Positions 35,480 through 44,758 of a DNA stretch of 64,000 bases are shown one piece after another. Source of the stretch: an uncultured Veillonella sp. (lineage in GTDB: Bacteria; Bacillota; Negativicutes; Veillonellales; Veillonellaceae). The notes below the pieces were generated by a model, which saw nothing but the letters and a program-made list of their open reading frames with translations, was not told where the DNA came from and ran no database searches. Within the stretch, counting starts at the first letter, position 1, and each line of letters begins with the position of its first letter. A program made the position numbers and the translations under genes. Where the stretch lies: NCBI RefSeq assembly GCF_937981445.1, contig NZ_CALJON010000044.1, positions 62,001 to 126,000 on the forward strand, read 5' to 3'.

Positions 35480-35522
35480 TATATATGCCTTTATATATAG
35501 AAAGTAAGGAGCGATTTGTGCA

Positions 35523-36500
35523 ATGACCATGCAATTGTTATATACGTTTATTACATCTTTGGTAATAACGTTAGTATTAGGAAAAATAGGAATACCCATG
35601 TTACGGAGCTTACATGCGCAGCAAAGTATTCGTGAGGAAGGACCTAAAGCGCATCAAGCAAAGGCTGGTACGCCAACAATGGGTGGGATTTTCTTACTCT
35701 TAGCATTGGTAGTGGGGGTTCTTATTTTTGCTCCTTGGACATTGAGTACTTGGATCTTGCTATTTCTCACTATTGGTCACGGCTTATTAGGTTTTTCTGA
35801 CGATTTTATTAAATCAGTTAAGAAGCGTAATCTAGGCCTTACAGCAAAACAAAAGCTCTTGGGTCAAATTATTATGTCTGCTATTTTCTGTTACTTAGCA
35901 ACAGAAGTCATGACTTTATCGACATCCTTGTGGATTCCTCTAGTAAATATATCCGTTGATTTAGGATTGTTCTATTATGTCTTAGTATTTATTATCATTG
36001 TAGGTACTACTAATGCCGTTAATTTGACAGATGGCTTAGATGGTTTGGCTGCTGGTACGTCTGCCGCCGCGGCTATAGCGTATACAGTAATCGGCATGCT
36101 CGTATTTCAAGATAATGCAGCAGGTGCGAGTGTATCCTTCTTTAGCATTGCCCTTTGTGGTGCAGTGTTAGGCTTTTTATACTACAACTCAAATCCTGCT
36201 AAAGTGTTTATGGGGGACACAGGTTCCTTAGCACTAGGTGGCGCCTTTGCGGGTATGGCGATTCTAACAAAAACAGAATTGCTCCTCATTTTAATCGGTG
36301 GGGTGTTTGTTATGGAAGCACTGTCGGTTATTATTCAGGTTATTTCCTTTAAAACACGTGGTGTTCGGGTATTTAAAATGAGTCCAATTCATCATCATTT
36401 TGAGTTATCCGGTTGGGGAGAGCAAAAGGTTGTTACTCGCTTTTGGTTAGCTAGCTGTATTTGTGCAGTGCTAGGTTTATTATTATTTGCTATGCGATAG
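35523..36500 (+). CDS. mraY: Phospho-MurNAc-pentapeptide translocase MraY
   Basis: MraY moves phospho-MurNAc-pentapeptide onto undecaprenyl phosphate to make lipid I at the inner membrane. The 325-residue protein has about ten hydrophobic helices and all the family signatures: GTPTMGG near 50, the DD pair in GFSDDFIK near 90, NAVNLTDGLDGLA near 162, FMGDTGSLALGG near 230 and the HHHFE loop near 285. AAGGAG lies 11 nt before ATG 35523; a second in-frame ATG is two codons on. Full length. Confidence 0.96.
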   Translation: MTMQLLYTFITSLVITLVLGKIGIPMLRSLHAQQSIREEGPKAHQAKAGTPTMGGIFLLLALVVGVLIFAPWTLSTWILLFLTIGHGLLGFSDDFIKSVKKRNLGLTAKQKLLGQIIMSAIFCYLATEVMTLSTSLWIPLVNISVDLGLFYYVLVFIIIVGTTNAVNLTDGLDGLAAGTSAAAAIAYTVIGMLVFQDNAAGASVSFFSIALCGAVLGFLYYNSNPAKVFMGDTGSLALGGAFAGMAILTKTELLLILIGGVFVMEALSVIIQVISFKTRGVRVFKMSPIHHHFELSGWGEQKVVTRFWLASCICAVLGLLLFAMR

Positions 36501-36512
36501 GTAGGCGTTATT

Positions 36513-37922
36513 ATGAATTTTAAGGGTAAGCAAATCCTCGTACTAGGGGCTGGTCGAAGTGGCATGGGCGTTGCTCATGTACTAGGCTCATTAGGTGCGG
36601 TGGTGACATTAAATGACTATAAAAAAATTGAATTGTCCCCAGAAGATACAACCTTGCTTTCTGAGAGTGGTGTTACCATTATTACAGGATATCAAGAAAA
36701 TGATTTGCTCGATACTACTGATTTGGTCGTAGTATCACCAGGCATTGCTCTTACAATTCCTATTTTAGAAGAAGCTAAGCGTCGCCACATAGATATTGTG
36801 GGTGAAGTAGAGATTGCTTACCAAGTGTCAAAGGCCCCGATTCTTGGCGTTACTGGCACTAATGGTAAAACTACTACCACCACTTTGTTGGCAGAAGCCA
36901 TGGCTATGACGGGCAAGCCTATTAAAGTGGGTGGCAATATTGGACAGTCTCTTAGTGAAGAAGCTGTTCAAATTCCCGCGGATGGTTATTTAGTAGCAGA
37001 GCTATCGAGTTATCAATTGGAAAGTGTAAATGAATTTAGACCCGTAGGGGCCATTGTTCTAAATATTACACCAGACCATTTGCAACGTCATAAGACGATG
37101 GAAGCGTATCAAGCGGCGAAGGAACAGATTTTCAAAAATCAAAGGCCTGAAGATGTTACTGTCTTAAATATAGATGATCCGATTGTAGCTGGCATGGCGA
37201 ATCGAGTGCCAGGAAAAGTACTTTGCATCAGTCAAACAAAGCGCGTCACTGATGGAGCGTATTTTTTAGACCAAACTTGCTATGCTGCACGAGGTGGTGA
37301 ATCGGAAGCTGTTATTACCACTTCAGAGATTCACATTCCAGGTCATCATAATATTGAAAATATTTTGGCTGTTATTGCCTTGGCTTATCATTTGGGCGTG
37401 GAGGCGAAACAATTACATACTGTAATTGCTCAATTCCAAGGGGTGGAACATCGCATTGAAAAAGTGAGCACCATTGAAGGCGTTACTTTTTATAATGATT
37501 CTAAAGCAACAAATACGGATTCCGCCATTAAGGCTTTAGAAGCCTTTACTAAGCCCGTTATTTTATTAGCCGGTGGGTATGATAAAATGACGGATTTAAC
37601 GGACTTTATGAAAGCCGTAGCGCATGGTACTAAAGCATTGGTTCTTATGGGGGCAGCAGCCAAACGTTTTGGTGAAGCGGCTCAATCTGCCGGTGTGACA
37701 CAGATTTATTATGTAAATTCTATGGGAGAAGCGGTGGCTAAAGGCTTTGAATTAGCCTCTCCTGATGATATTGTATTACTATCGCCAGCTTGCTCAAGCT
37801 TTGATTGGTATCATTGTTTTGAAGAACGCGGTGATGATTTTAAACATGAAGTAAAGACCTTGGCTCAGTCTATTGAAGACATGAGGCGTTCGGTGGCTTC
37901 AACAGAAAAAGGAGCACTATAA
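36513..37922 (+). CDS. murD: UDP-MurNAc-L-Ala--D-Glu ligase MurD
   Basis: MurD adds D-glutamate to UDP-MurNAc-L-alanine. The 469 residues show the N-terminal uridine-binding start VLGAGRSGMGVA near 11, GVTGTNGKTTTTT near 112, ITPDHLQRHKTMEAY and NDSKATNTDSAIKAL near 329. The ribosome site (TAGG) is weak. The stop codon overlaps the murG start by one base. In most dcw clusters ftsW separates murD and murG, but here there is no room for it. Confidence 0.96.
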   Translation: MNFKGKQILVLGAGRSGMGVAHVLGSLGAVVTLNDYKKIELSPEDTTLLSESGVTIITGYQENDLLDTTDLVVVSPGIALTIPILEEAKRRHIDIVGEVEIAYQVSKAPILGVTGTNGKTTTTTLLAEAMAMTGKPIKVGGNIGQSLSEEAVQIPADGYLVAELSSYQLESVNEFRPVGAIVLNITPDHLQRHKTMEAYQAAKEQIFKNQRPEDVTVLNIDDPIVAGMANRVPGKVLCISQTKRVTDGAYFLDQTCYAARGGESEAVITTSEIHIPGHHNIENILAVIALAYHLGVEAKQLHTVIAQFQGVEHRIEKVSTIEGVTFYNDSKATNTDSAIKALEAFTKPVILLAGGYDKMTDLTDFMKAVAHGTKALVLMGAAAKRFGEAAQSAGVTQIYYVNSMGEAVAKGFELASPDDIVLLSPACSSFDWYHCFEERGDDFKHEVKTLAQSIEDMRRSVASTEKGAL

Positions 37923-39028
37923 TGAAGCGAATCATTATTTCTGGTGGTGGCACAGGGGGACATATTTACCCAGCCATTACGATTTACAAAGAAATAGCAG
38001 CCATGACCGATGCAGAGTTTTTATACATTGGTACAGACCATGGCTTAGAGGCAAATATTGTACCAAAGGAAGGCATCCCTTTTAAAACACTACCTGTGCA
38101 AGGCTTAGATCGCAATTTGTCTTGGCGTGCGTTGGTGACCTTAGGCAAAACAATGGGCTCCTTAGTAAAAGCGAATAAAATTATTTCTGATTTTAAACCT
38201 GATATTGTAATCGGAACGGGTGGTTATGTATGTGGCCCTATTTTATTAGCGGCTGCATTGCGTAAAGTGCCTACCTTAATTCAAGAACAAAACACTATTG
38301 CAGGGGTAACCAACAAGATATTAAGTCGCTTTGTAGACGTGGTGGCAGTAGGGTTTGAAGATGCAAAGAAAGCTTTTCATCGTGCTAAGCGCGTAGTATA
38401 TACGGGCAATCCAGTACGACCTGAAGTATTAGTGGACTCACGTGAGGAAGGACGCGCGTTTTTTAACTTACGTGATGATGAGTTTACAGTGTTAATTGCT
38501 GGTGGTTCTAGAGGGGCGCGCAGCATTAATACAGCGATGATTGAAGTTCACAAATACTTTAAGGATGTAAAAGGTATTAAACTCATTCATGTGACTGGGA
38601 CGAATGAATACGAATCTGTGTTAAACGCATTAGGTGCTACGAGCGGTGATAGTTATAGCGAATCATCTCTCATTGTGCCGTACATGCATGACATGCCGAA
38701 AGCCTTAGCTGCAGCAGATTTAGCGGTGTTTAGAGCCGGTGCTGTGGGTCTCGCAGAGCTTACGGTGCGTGGCATTCCCTCATTATTAATTCCCTATCCT
38801 TATGCCGCTGAGGACCATCAAACCTATAATGCGAGAGCCTTAGTGAGTGCTGGGGCAGCACGCATGATTGTAGATAAGATGCTTCGCGGTAAAGATTTAA
38901 TTAGTGAAATAGAATATTATAAACAAAATCCTGGTGAGTTAGTGCGCATGGCTAAGGCCGCCAAAGAATTAGGTAAACCTGAGGCAGCCCATCATATTGC
39001 GGAACTGGCCCTTGAAATTGCGAAATAA
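37922..39028 (+). CDS. murG: Lipid II synthase MurG (GlcNAc transferase)
   Basis: MurG transfers GlcNAc from UDP-GlcNAc to lipid I on the cytoplasmic face of the membrane, giving lipid II. The 368-residue GT-B enzyme shows GGGTGGHIYPA at 8-18, TGGYVCGP near 99, IQEQNTIAGVTN near 119 and the donor-site RAGAVGLAELT near 262, followed by PYPYAAEDHQTYNA. ATG overlaps the murD stop (TAATG). Length and motifs are typical. Confidence 0.96.
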   Translation: MKRIIISGGGTGGHIYPAITIYKEIAAMTDAEFLYIGTDHGLEANIVPKEGIPFKTLPVQGLDRNLSWRALVTLGKTMGSLVKANKIISDFKPDIVIGTGGYVCGPILLAAALRKVPTLIQEQNTIAGVTNKILSRFVDVVAVGFEDAKKAFHRAKRVVYTGNPVRPEVLVDSREEGRAFFNLRDDEFTVLIAGGSRGARSINTAMIEVHKYFKDVKGIKLIHVTGTNEYESVLNALGATSGDSYSESSLIVPYMHDMPKALAAADLAVFRAGAVGLAELTVRGIPSLLIPYPYAAEDHQTYNARALVSAGAARMIVDKMLRGKDLISEIEYYKQNPGELVRMAKAAKELGKPEAAHHIAELALEIAK

Positions 39029-39085
39029 TAGACATCGCTAATAAGCGGCGACTTTGTAAATAAAAATTGTAAGGAGTATTCATCC

Positions 39086-40465
39086 ATGTTAGAAGGCATA
39101 CATAAAATTCATCTCATAGGCATTGCTGGCTCAGGTATGCGAGCTATTGCTAATATTTTAATCAGTCAAGGCTATGATGTATCAGGATCTGATATTCAAG
39201 AGTCAGCAACGACTGAAAAATTCCGTAAAATGGGCGCTACCATTCATATCGGTCATAATGCAGACTATGTAAATGGTGTTGATGCAGTAGTTCGTTCTAC
39301 GGCTATTCATAAAGATAATCCAGAACTTGTGGCAGCTCAAGCGGCTGGTATTCCTGTGCTACATCGCTCGGATATTGTAAAAGCTGTATTAGATATTACT
39401 AAAGGCATTGCTGTAGCAGGTGCTCATGGTAAAACCACGACGACTTCAATGTTAGGTCAAATCTTCGTGGAAGCCGGCTTAGATCCTACAGTTATTATTG
39501 GTGGGGAAGTTGACTATCTAGGCGGCAGCAGTGCATGGGGCAAAGGTGAATACAGCATTGCGGAAGCTGATGAAAGTGATGGTTCATTTTTAAAACTCAA
39601 TCCTCAGTACATTGTGATTACGAATATTGAAAATGACCATATGGACCATTATGGTACTATGGAAAATTTACTACAGGCCTTTACTCAATTTGTAGAAAAA
39701 ATGCCTCAAGAAGGTACGGCTGTAGTATGTGGTGATAATAAAAATATTCGACATATTATGACTAAAGTAGACCGTAAGTTCATGACATATGGTTTAGAAG
39801 AAGGCAATGATGTAGTGGTTAAAAATATACATTATGATAAAGGCATTTTAGTATATGAAGCGACTACTGCTGCGGGAGAAATACTTGGTGAAGTGCGCCT
39901 TCGTGTGCCAGGCACTCATAATGCGTTAAATTCCTTAGGAGCGTTATTGTTAGCTCGTCAATGTGGCATCCCTATGGAGCATATTTTAAATGCCTTGAGT
40001 AAGTTTACTGGGGCTAAACGTCGTTTTGAGACAAAAGGCCATGAAAAAGGTATTTGGGTAGTTGATGATTATGCTCATCATCCTACAGAAATCAATGCCA
40101 CATTAAGTGCTGCTAAAGCGTTGGAATCACATCGCGTAGTATGTATATTCCAACCACATCGCTTTACGCGAACTAGTTTATTATTAAAAGAATTTGGTTC
40201 TGCTTTTCAGAAAGCGGATGTACTATTCATCACTGATATTTACAGTGCAGGGGAAGATCCAATCAGAGGTATTGATGGGCATTCCATACCTAATATGGTA
40301 CAAGCCACTACAGGCCAAAAGGTACATTATATTGCTAATATAGATGATGTACCAAAGGTGGTGGCACCTTTATTAAAACGCGATGATTTAGTGTTGACTA
40401 TGGGGGCTGGCAATATCAATCAATACGGTCCTAAACTACTTGAAGTATTAAAGGGTGAGGCTTGA
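39086..40465 (+). CDS. murC: UDP-MurNAc--L-alanine ligase MurC
   Basis: MurC joins L-alanine to UDP-MurNAc, the first amino-acid step of the stem peptide. The 459 residues carry the N-terminal nucleotide motif IGIAGSGMRAIA near 11, AHGKTTTTSML near 112, the EADESDGSFL acidic segment and YAHHPTEI near 329. AAGGAG precedes the ATG. In many clusters murC is followed by or fused to murB; here ddl begins one base after the stop, so murB must lie elsewhere. Confidence 0.96.
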   Translation: MLEGIHKIHLIGIAGSGMRAIANILISQGYDVSGSDIQESATTEKFRKMGATIHIGHNADYVNGVDAVVRSTAIHKDNPELVAAQAAGIPVLHRSDIVKAVLDITKGIAVAGAHGKTTTTSMLGQIFVEAGLDPTVIIGGEVDYLGGSSAWGKGEYSIAEADESDGSFLKLNPQYIVITNIENDHMDHYGTMENLLQAFTQFVEKMPQEGTAVVCGDNKNIRHIMTKVDRKFMTYGLEEGNDVVVKNIHYDKGILVYEATTAAGEILGEVRLRVPGTHNALNSLGALLLARQCGIPMEHILNALSKFTGAKRRFETKGHEKGIWVVDDYAHHPTEINATLSAAKALESHRVVCIFQPHRFTRTSLLLKEFGSAFQKADVLFITDIYSAGEDPIRGIDGHSIPNMVQATTGQKVHYIANIDDVPKVVAPLLKRDDLVLTMGAGNINQYGPKLLEVLKGEA

Positions 40466-40466
40466 A

Positions 40467-41399
40467 ATGAAAAATAAACATATTATTGTATTGATGGGGG
40501 GACCATCAAAAGAAGCAGAAGTATCAAGACGCACAGGGGTCGCTATTGCAGAGGCTTTACAAAGTTTAGACTACAAAGTAACGGCCTTAGAATTTGAGCC
40601 AGCTACGTTAATTGAAGATATTAAACGCTTGAAGGGCGATGTTGTATTTATTGCCATTCATGGTAAATTTGGTGAAGATGGAGCTGTACAAGGTCTTTTA
40701 GAAATTGCTGGCATTCCTTACACTGGCTCTGGCATTATGGCACAAGCGGTGGGGATGAATAAAAAAATCAGTAAAGATGTATTCATGGGGGCACAGATTC
40801 CTACAGCTCGCTCCGTATCGTATAATGCTAAATTGACTAGCACAGAGGCTATTGTGGCACATATTAAAGAGCAATTTAATTTGCCTGTTGTGTTAAAACC
40901 TGCCACTCAGGGGTCTAGCATTGGCGTTACCATTGTACGTGATGAGGCTGTACTTGATGAAGCCATTAGAGAGGCTATTTCATATGACCCTATTTTAGTG
41001 GTTGAACAATACTTGGCAGGTAGTGAATTCACTGTATCTGTCTTAGATGGCAAAGCATTGCCAGTTATTGAAATACGCCCTCATTCTGGTGAGTATGACT
41101 ACCAATCTAAATACACATCTGGTGCTACTGATTATTTAGTGCCTGCACCAATTGATGAGGTATTGACTAAAAAGATGCAGGCCATTGGAGAGACTGTATA
41201 TGCTGAACTTCAATGTGCTGGTACAATCCGCGTAGATATTATGACGGATGATGCAGGGGAGCCATATGTTCTTGAATACAATACGATTCCAGGCATGACA
41301 GCTACTTCTTTAGTGCCAAAAGCAGCTAAGGCCGTAGGTATTGAATTCCCAGAACTTTGTGAACGAATTTTACTCTCCGCAGGCTTAGGTAAATTTTAA
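40467..41399 (+). CDS. ddl: D-alanine--D-alanine ligase
   Basis: Ddl makes the D-Ala-D-Ala dipeptide used by MurF. The 310-residue ATP-grasp protein has LMGGPSKEAEVS near 8, the AIHGKFGEDGAVQG loop near 62, LKPATQGSSIGVT near 140 and the metal-binding EYNTIPGMTATS near 272. The frame is open from a GTG at 40455 inside murC, but AGGGTGAGG at 40452-40460 is well placed for ATG 40467, one base after the murC stop. The Tyr of YQSKYTSG near 210 agrees with a D-Ala-D-Ala rather than D-Ala-D-Lac ligase; I hold that only loosely. Confidence 0.94.
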   Translation: MKNKHIIVLMGGPSKEAEVSRRTGVAIAEALQSLDYKVTALEFEPATLIEDIKRLKGDVVFIAIHGKFGEDGAVQGLLEIAGIPYTGSGIMAQAVGMNKKISKDVFMGAQIPTARSVSYNAKLTSTEAIVAHIKEQFNLPVVLKPATQGSSIGVTIVRDEAVLDEAIREAISYDPILVVEQYLAGSEFTVSVLDGKALPVIEIRPHSGEYDYQSKYTSGATDYLVPAPIDEVLTKKMQAIGETVYAELQCAGTIRVDIMTDDAGEPYVLEYNTIPGMTATSLVPKAAKAVGIEFPELCERILLSAGLGKF

Positions 41400-41414
41400 T
41401 ACGGAGACACATAT

Positions 41415-42320
41415 ATGAGTGAAGAACATGGTCGTGATTCGTCAAACTCTTATATTGTAGAGCCCAAACAAATGAGATCCTTTGCAGAGGATTTAGAGCA
41501 AAATCGCAGGGCGCGTCCTTTATATGATTTTGATCAAGAGCCTTCTGATGAGGAAGAGATAGCGCCACGGCGAAAAGTGGTAAAACGTCCTGGTGGGGCA
41601 AATGGTTCTAGTGGGCCAAGGCGTACTTGGCGTAAACGGTTAGCCCTTATTGGACTTTCTTTATTAGCCTTGTGGCTCTTATTGCTGGTATTACCAATTC
41701 CCTTTGGTACGATTCAGGTCATAGGTAGCGATAAGGTTACGGTGGCTGATGTAATGGCAGCGGGAAATATTCGCAATCCTATTAATTTAGTACAAATTAA
41801 TCCGAATCACTTGGAAGAGCGCTTACAGCATGATTTACGGGTAGAGACGGCGAAAGTTTCCTATGCCTTTCCGTTAACCTTAGAGGTTACTATTAAAGAT
41901 CGCAAGGCGGCTGCTGTGGTGGCGACTCAATTTGGATTTGCCACTTTGGATAAAGCTGGTCGTGTAATCAATATAGGACCCGCCATCGAAGATACGACAG
42001 CGCCCATTATTTCTGGTGTTAAACTAGGGAATGTGCTGCTTGGTGATATGATTGAAAACCAAGCCATTAAAGGAGCGTTGACCTACTTATCCTCTTTAAG
42101 TGAAGAGGGCACTAAGAGTATATCAGAAATTAATGTAGGCGATACTAAGCAATTAGTTGCATATACTGTAGATGGACTGCCACTTCGTTTAGGCGATATG
42201 ACGGATTTAGATAAAAAAGGGCCTTTATCTGAAAATATGCTGCGCGATATTAAGGCTCGTGGGGTAGCAGCTGAATATGTTGACGTTAATGTAAAGGCGC
42301 CTTTTGTAAAGACGCCTTAA
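41415..42320 (+). CDS. ftsQ: Cell division protein FtsQ/DivIB
   Basis: FtsQ is a bitopic divisome protein that links the early ring to FtsL/FtsB. The 301-residue protein has a charged cytosolic N-terminus (~1-73, acidic then basic), one membrane helix at about 76-95, a POTRA domain (FGTIQVIGSDKVTVADVM near 97-115) and a FtsQ beta domain (VTIKDRKAAAVVAT, FATLDKAGRVI). GGAG precedes the ATG. It lies between ddl and a DUF881 gene, as in other Firmicutes. Confidence 0.9.
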   Translation: MSEEHGRDSSNSYIVEPKQMRSFAEDLEQNRRARPLYDFDQEPSDEEEIAPRRKVVKRPGGANGSSGPRRTWRKRLALIGLSLLALWLLLLVLPIPFGTIQVIGSDKVTVADVMAAGNIRNPINLVQINPNHLEERLQHDLRVETAKVSYAFPLTLEVTIKDRKAAAVVATQFGFATLDKAGRVINIGPAIEDTTAPIISGVKLGNVLLGDMIENQAIKGALTYLSSLSEEGTKSISEINVGDTKQLVAYTVDGLPLRLGDMTDLDKKGPLSENMLRDIKARGVAAEYVDVNVKAPFVKTP

Positions 42321-42333
42321 TGGAAGAGGAATC

Positions 42334-43032
42334 ATGTTAAAGCAAGGTCGTTGGGCCATTGCGGCCGTTAGCATGCTCATGGGCTTGATGTTTGTGAGTC
42401 AATATCGGATGACACAGACTATAGCGCAGAGCAATGTAAATTTACAACGTGCTGGTGACTTGGCACGTGAATTAACTGCAGCTCAGAAGGAGCGCGATGA
42501 ACTTCGAGAACAATTAGAGAAAATTCAGCAAGGCGATGTATCGGCCAGTGCCATGAAGGACATTAACTTGCTGAAACAAAGAGCAGGCCTTACTGATGTG
42601 AGTGGCCCAGGGGTGGTCATTACGATAAATGATAGTAAGGTTCCCGTGAAGGATAATGAAAATCCTAACTTATATTTAATTCATGATGAAGATATTTTGC
42701 GAGTCCTCAACGAACTGAGAGCTGGTGGTGCAGAAGCAATTGCAGTAAACGATCAACGTTTACTAGGTACTTCAGAAGTTCGTTGCGCAGGACCTACCAT
42801 TATGGTCAATGGGAAAGTATTTGGCCCTCCTTTTGTAATTAAAGCTATTGGTGATCCAAAAACTTTATCCGCCTCCCTTACTATGCGCGGTGGCGTAGTA
42901 GATACATTAAAGTATTGGGGGATTGAACTTAAAATTCAAAAAGAAGAGCAAATTGCTATACCAGCCTTTTCAGGTACTTTTAGAGAAGAGCATGTAAAAG
43001 TGACGGCTGAAGGAGGCGATAGGAAGTCATGA
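42334..43032 (+). CDS. DUF881 family membrane-anchored protein (YlxW/YlxX-like)
   Basis: The 232-residue protein has an N-terminal membrane anchor (about 7-24), a periplasmic coiled coil (about 35-70) and a conserved C-terminal alpha/beta domain with GPGVVITINDSKV near 91 and ELRAGGAEAIAVNDQRL near 129. This matches DUF881, a family found between ftsQ and ftsZ in many Firmicutes and Actinobacteria, with no established biochemical function. Its stop overlaps the next gene (ATGA). A division or envelope role is inferred from location only. Confidence 0.9.
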   Translation: MLKQGRWAIAAVSMLMGLMFVSQYRMTQTIAQSNVNLQRAGDLARELTAAQKERDELREQLEKIQQGDVSASAMKDINLLKQRAGLTDVSGPGVVITINDSKVPVKDNENPNLYLIHDEDILRVLNELRAGGAEAIAVNDQRLLGTSEVRCAGPTIMVNGKVFGPPFVIKAIGDPKTLSASLTMRGGVVDTLKYWGIELKIQKEEQIAIPAFSGTFREEHVKVTAEGGDRKS

Positions 43033-43373
43033 TTTATGTATTTATCGCCGGCGGATTAATTATAGGGATTCTCTTAGGTGTGATGTCGCCTATAGAAATA
43101 TCTCCTATTTATGCTAAATATACTTCAGTCGCTTTACTTGCAGCTTTGGATAGTGTATTTGGTGGTACCCGAGCTGCTTTAGAACGGGTATTCAATTTGT
43201 CTATCTTTTTAACCGGTTTCTTTTCAAATTCTTTATTGGCAGCCTTATTAGTATTCTTAGGAAATATTGTAGGCATCGACTTATACTATGTGGCACTTAT
43301 TAGTTTTGGCTTACGCCTTTTCCAAAATATGGCGGCCATTCGTCGCTTAGTTTTGTCACGTCGTACTAAATAA
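43029..43373 (+). CDS. sbp: Small basic protein Sbp (DUF1290)
   Basis: The 114-residue membrane protein has three hydrophobic helices and a basic end (RRLVLSRRTK), with the family core YTSVALLAALDSVFGGTRA. It corresponds to the DUF1290 family, called Sbp in B. subtilis, encoded next to ftsAZ. The molecular role is unknown. The ATG overlaps the upstream stop by four bases (ATGA), so both are translated together. Confidence 0.9.
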   Translation: MIYVFIAGGLIIGILLGVMSPIEISPIYAKYTSVALLAALDSVFGGTRAALERVFNLSIFLTGFFSNSLLAALLVFLGNIVGIDLYYVALISFGLRLFQNMAAIRRLVLSRRTK

Positions 43374-43470
43374 GAGCAATTTAGATTAATTTTTGCGCAA
43401 CAAAATACTTTGGCTTTATATAAAGAGTAGATAATTTCAAAAAAATAGTGTAAAATGAAATGAAACTAGT

Positions 43471-43476
43471 TATAAT
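43471..43476 (+). promoter_or_regulatory. Perfect -10 box upstream of ftsZ
   Basis: TATAAT 65 bp before ftsZ in the 167-bp gap after sbp; the region 17 bp upstream (GTGTAA) is a poor -35. A possible separate ftsZ promoter. Confidence 0.35.
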
Positions 43477-43540
43477 AAAGAAGAATACGAATTACTTACT
43501 ATACATAGAAAACTTACGGGCAACAGGAGGAGGAACGTAA

Positions 43541-44551
43541 ATGTCAGATTTCGCAAACATTAAAGTTATTGGTGTAGGTGGCGGCGGTAGCAATGCCGTT
43601 AATCGCATGATTGATAGTGGTCTACAAGGAGTGGACTTTTTAGTAGCAAATACAGAAACTCAAGCATTAGAAAGCTCTAAAGCAGAAGTTAAACTTCAAA
43701 TTGGCGAAAAAGAAACTAAAGGCCTTGGTGCTGGTGGTAATCCAGAAGTTGGTGAAAAAGCAGCCGAAGAAAGCCGCGAAGAAATTATGAAAGCATTACA
43801 AGGTGCTGACATGGTATTCGTTACTGCTGGTATGGGCGGTGGCACTGGTACAGGTGCAGCTCCTGTAGTAGCTGAATGCGCTCGTGAGCTCGGCGCGTTA
43901 ACAGTGGGCGTTGTGACTAAGCCATTCACTTTTGAAGGCAAAAAACGCAAAGGCCAAGCTGAAGGTGGCGTAGATATGCTCACTAGCAAGGTTGATACAA
44001 TCATCGTGATTCCTAATGATAAATTATTACAAGTTGTTGACAAAAAGACTAGCTTACAAGATGCATTCCGCACTGCTGACGATGTACTTCGTCAAGGGAT
44101 TAAAGGCATCTCTGATTTGATTACTGTAAATGGTCTTATCAATCTTGACTTTGCTGACGTAAAATCCATTATGTCCAATCAAGGGGAAGCTCTTATGGGC
44201 ATTGGTATTGGGGAAGGCGAAAACCGTGCTGTGGAAGCCGCTAAAATGGCAATCAATAGCCCATTACTTGAAACTTCCATTGAAGGGGCTAAAGGCATTC
44301 TCTTAAATATTACTGGCAGCAGCGATTTAGCTTTATTTGAAATCAATGAAGCGGCTGAAATTATTTCTGAAGCAGCAGATCCAGAAGCTAATATTATCTT
44401 TGGTTCTGTTATTGATGAAAATCTTGGCGATCGTATTCAAATTACAGTTATCGCTACAGGCTTTGGCAATCAACCAAAAACTGGCGTAGCTAAATCTCCA
44501 TTTGATCGCATGAGCAACAATGAAATTCCTAGCTTCTTAGCAAAACGCTAA
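43541..44551 (+). CDS. ftsZ: Cell division GTPase FtsZ
   Basis: FtsZ polymerises into the cytokinetic ring. The 336 residues carry GVGGGGSNAVNRM at 11-23, the tubulin signature GGGTGTG at 99-105 and the T7 loop NLDFADVKSIM. After the GTPase core (ends near 308) only ~19 residues precede the C-terminal partner-binding peptide EIPSFLAKR at 328-336, so the linker is much shorter than the ~50 residues common in other bacteria. A strong GGAGGAGGAA site precedes the ATG. ftsA, usually immediately upstream, is absent. Confidence 0.97.
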   Translation: MSDFANIKVIGVGGGGSNAVNRMIDSGLQGVDFLVANTETQALESSKAEVKLQIGEKETKGLGAGGNPEVGEKAAEESREEIMKALQGADMVFVTAGMGGGTGTGAAPVVAECARELGALTVGVVTKPFTFEGKKRKGQAEGGVDMLTSKVDTIIVIPNDKLLQVVDKKTSLQDAFRTADDVLRQGIKGISDLITVNGLINLDFADVKSIMSNQGEALMGIGIGEGENRAVEAAKMAINSPLLETSIEGAKGILLNITGSSDLALFEINEAAEIISEAADPEANIIFGSVIDENLGDRIQITVIATGFGNQPKTGVAKSPFDRMSNNEIPSFLAKR

Positions 44552-44580
44552 TCAGTTAATTTCTTGTAAATACCATTCGG

Positions 44581-44604
44581 GCCGCCTGTAAGTGTATAGG
44601 CGGC
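44581..44604 (+). other. GC-rich hairpin after ftsZ
   Basis: GCCGCCT (44581-44587) pairs with AGGCGGC (44598-44604); there is no T-tract, so it is a possible 3'-end stabiliser or Rho-type site rather than a classical terminator. Confidence 0.45.
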
Positions 44605-44678
44605 TGATTGCCTCATAGTGGTGAAATAGACCTAGTATTGGTAGCTTTATCTTAGTATTGAATTAAAAAAAACTTTTA

Positions 44679-44707
44679 TTGCAGTCTGTTTTTTGATACA
44701 CTATATA
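44679..44707 (+). promoter_or_regulatory. Promoter for the outer-membrane protein gene
   Basis: TTGCAG at 44679-44684, 17-bp spacer, TATATA at 44702-44707, 52 bp before the start codon. Confidence 0.55.
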
Positions 44708-44758
44708 CAGAATAAGTATTCAATATGATTGATTTATAAGTAAAAGGGAGGAATTACA

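Noticed and set aside
40455..40466. GTG at 40455 as the ddl start
   Set aside because: It lies within murC with no ribosome site; AGGGTGAGG is correctly spaced for ATG 40467.
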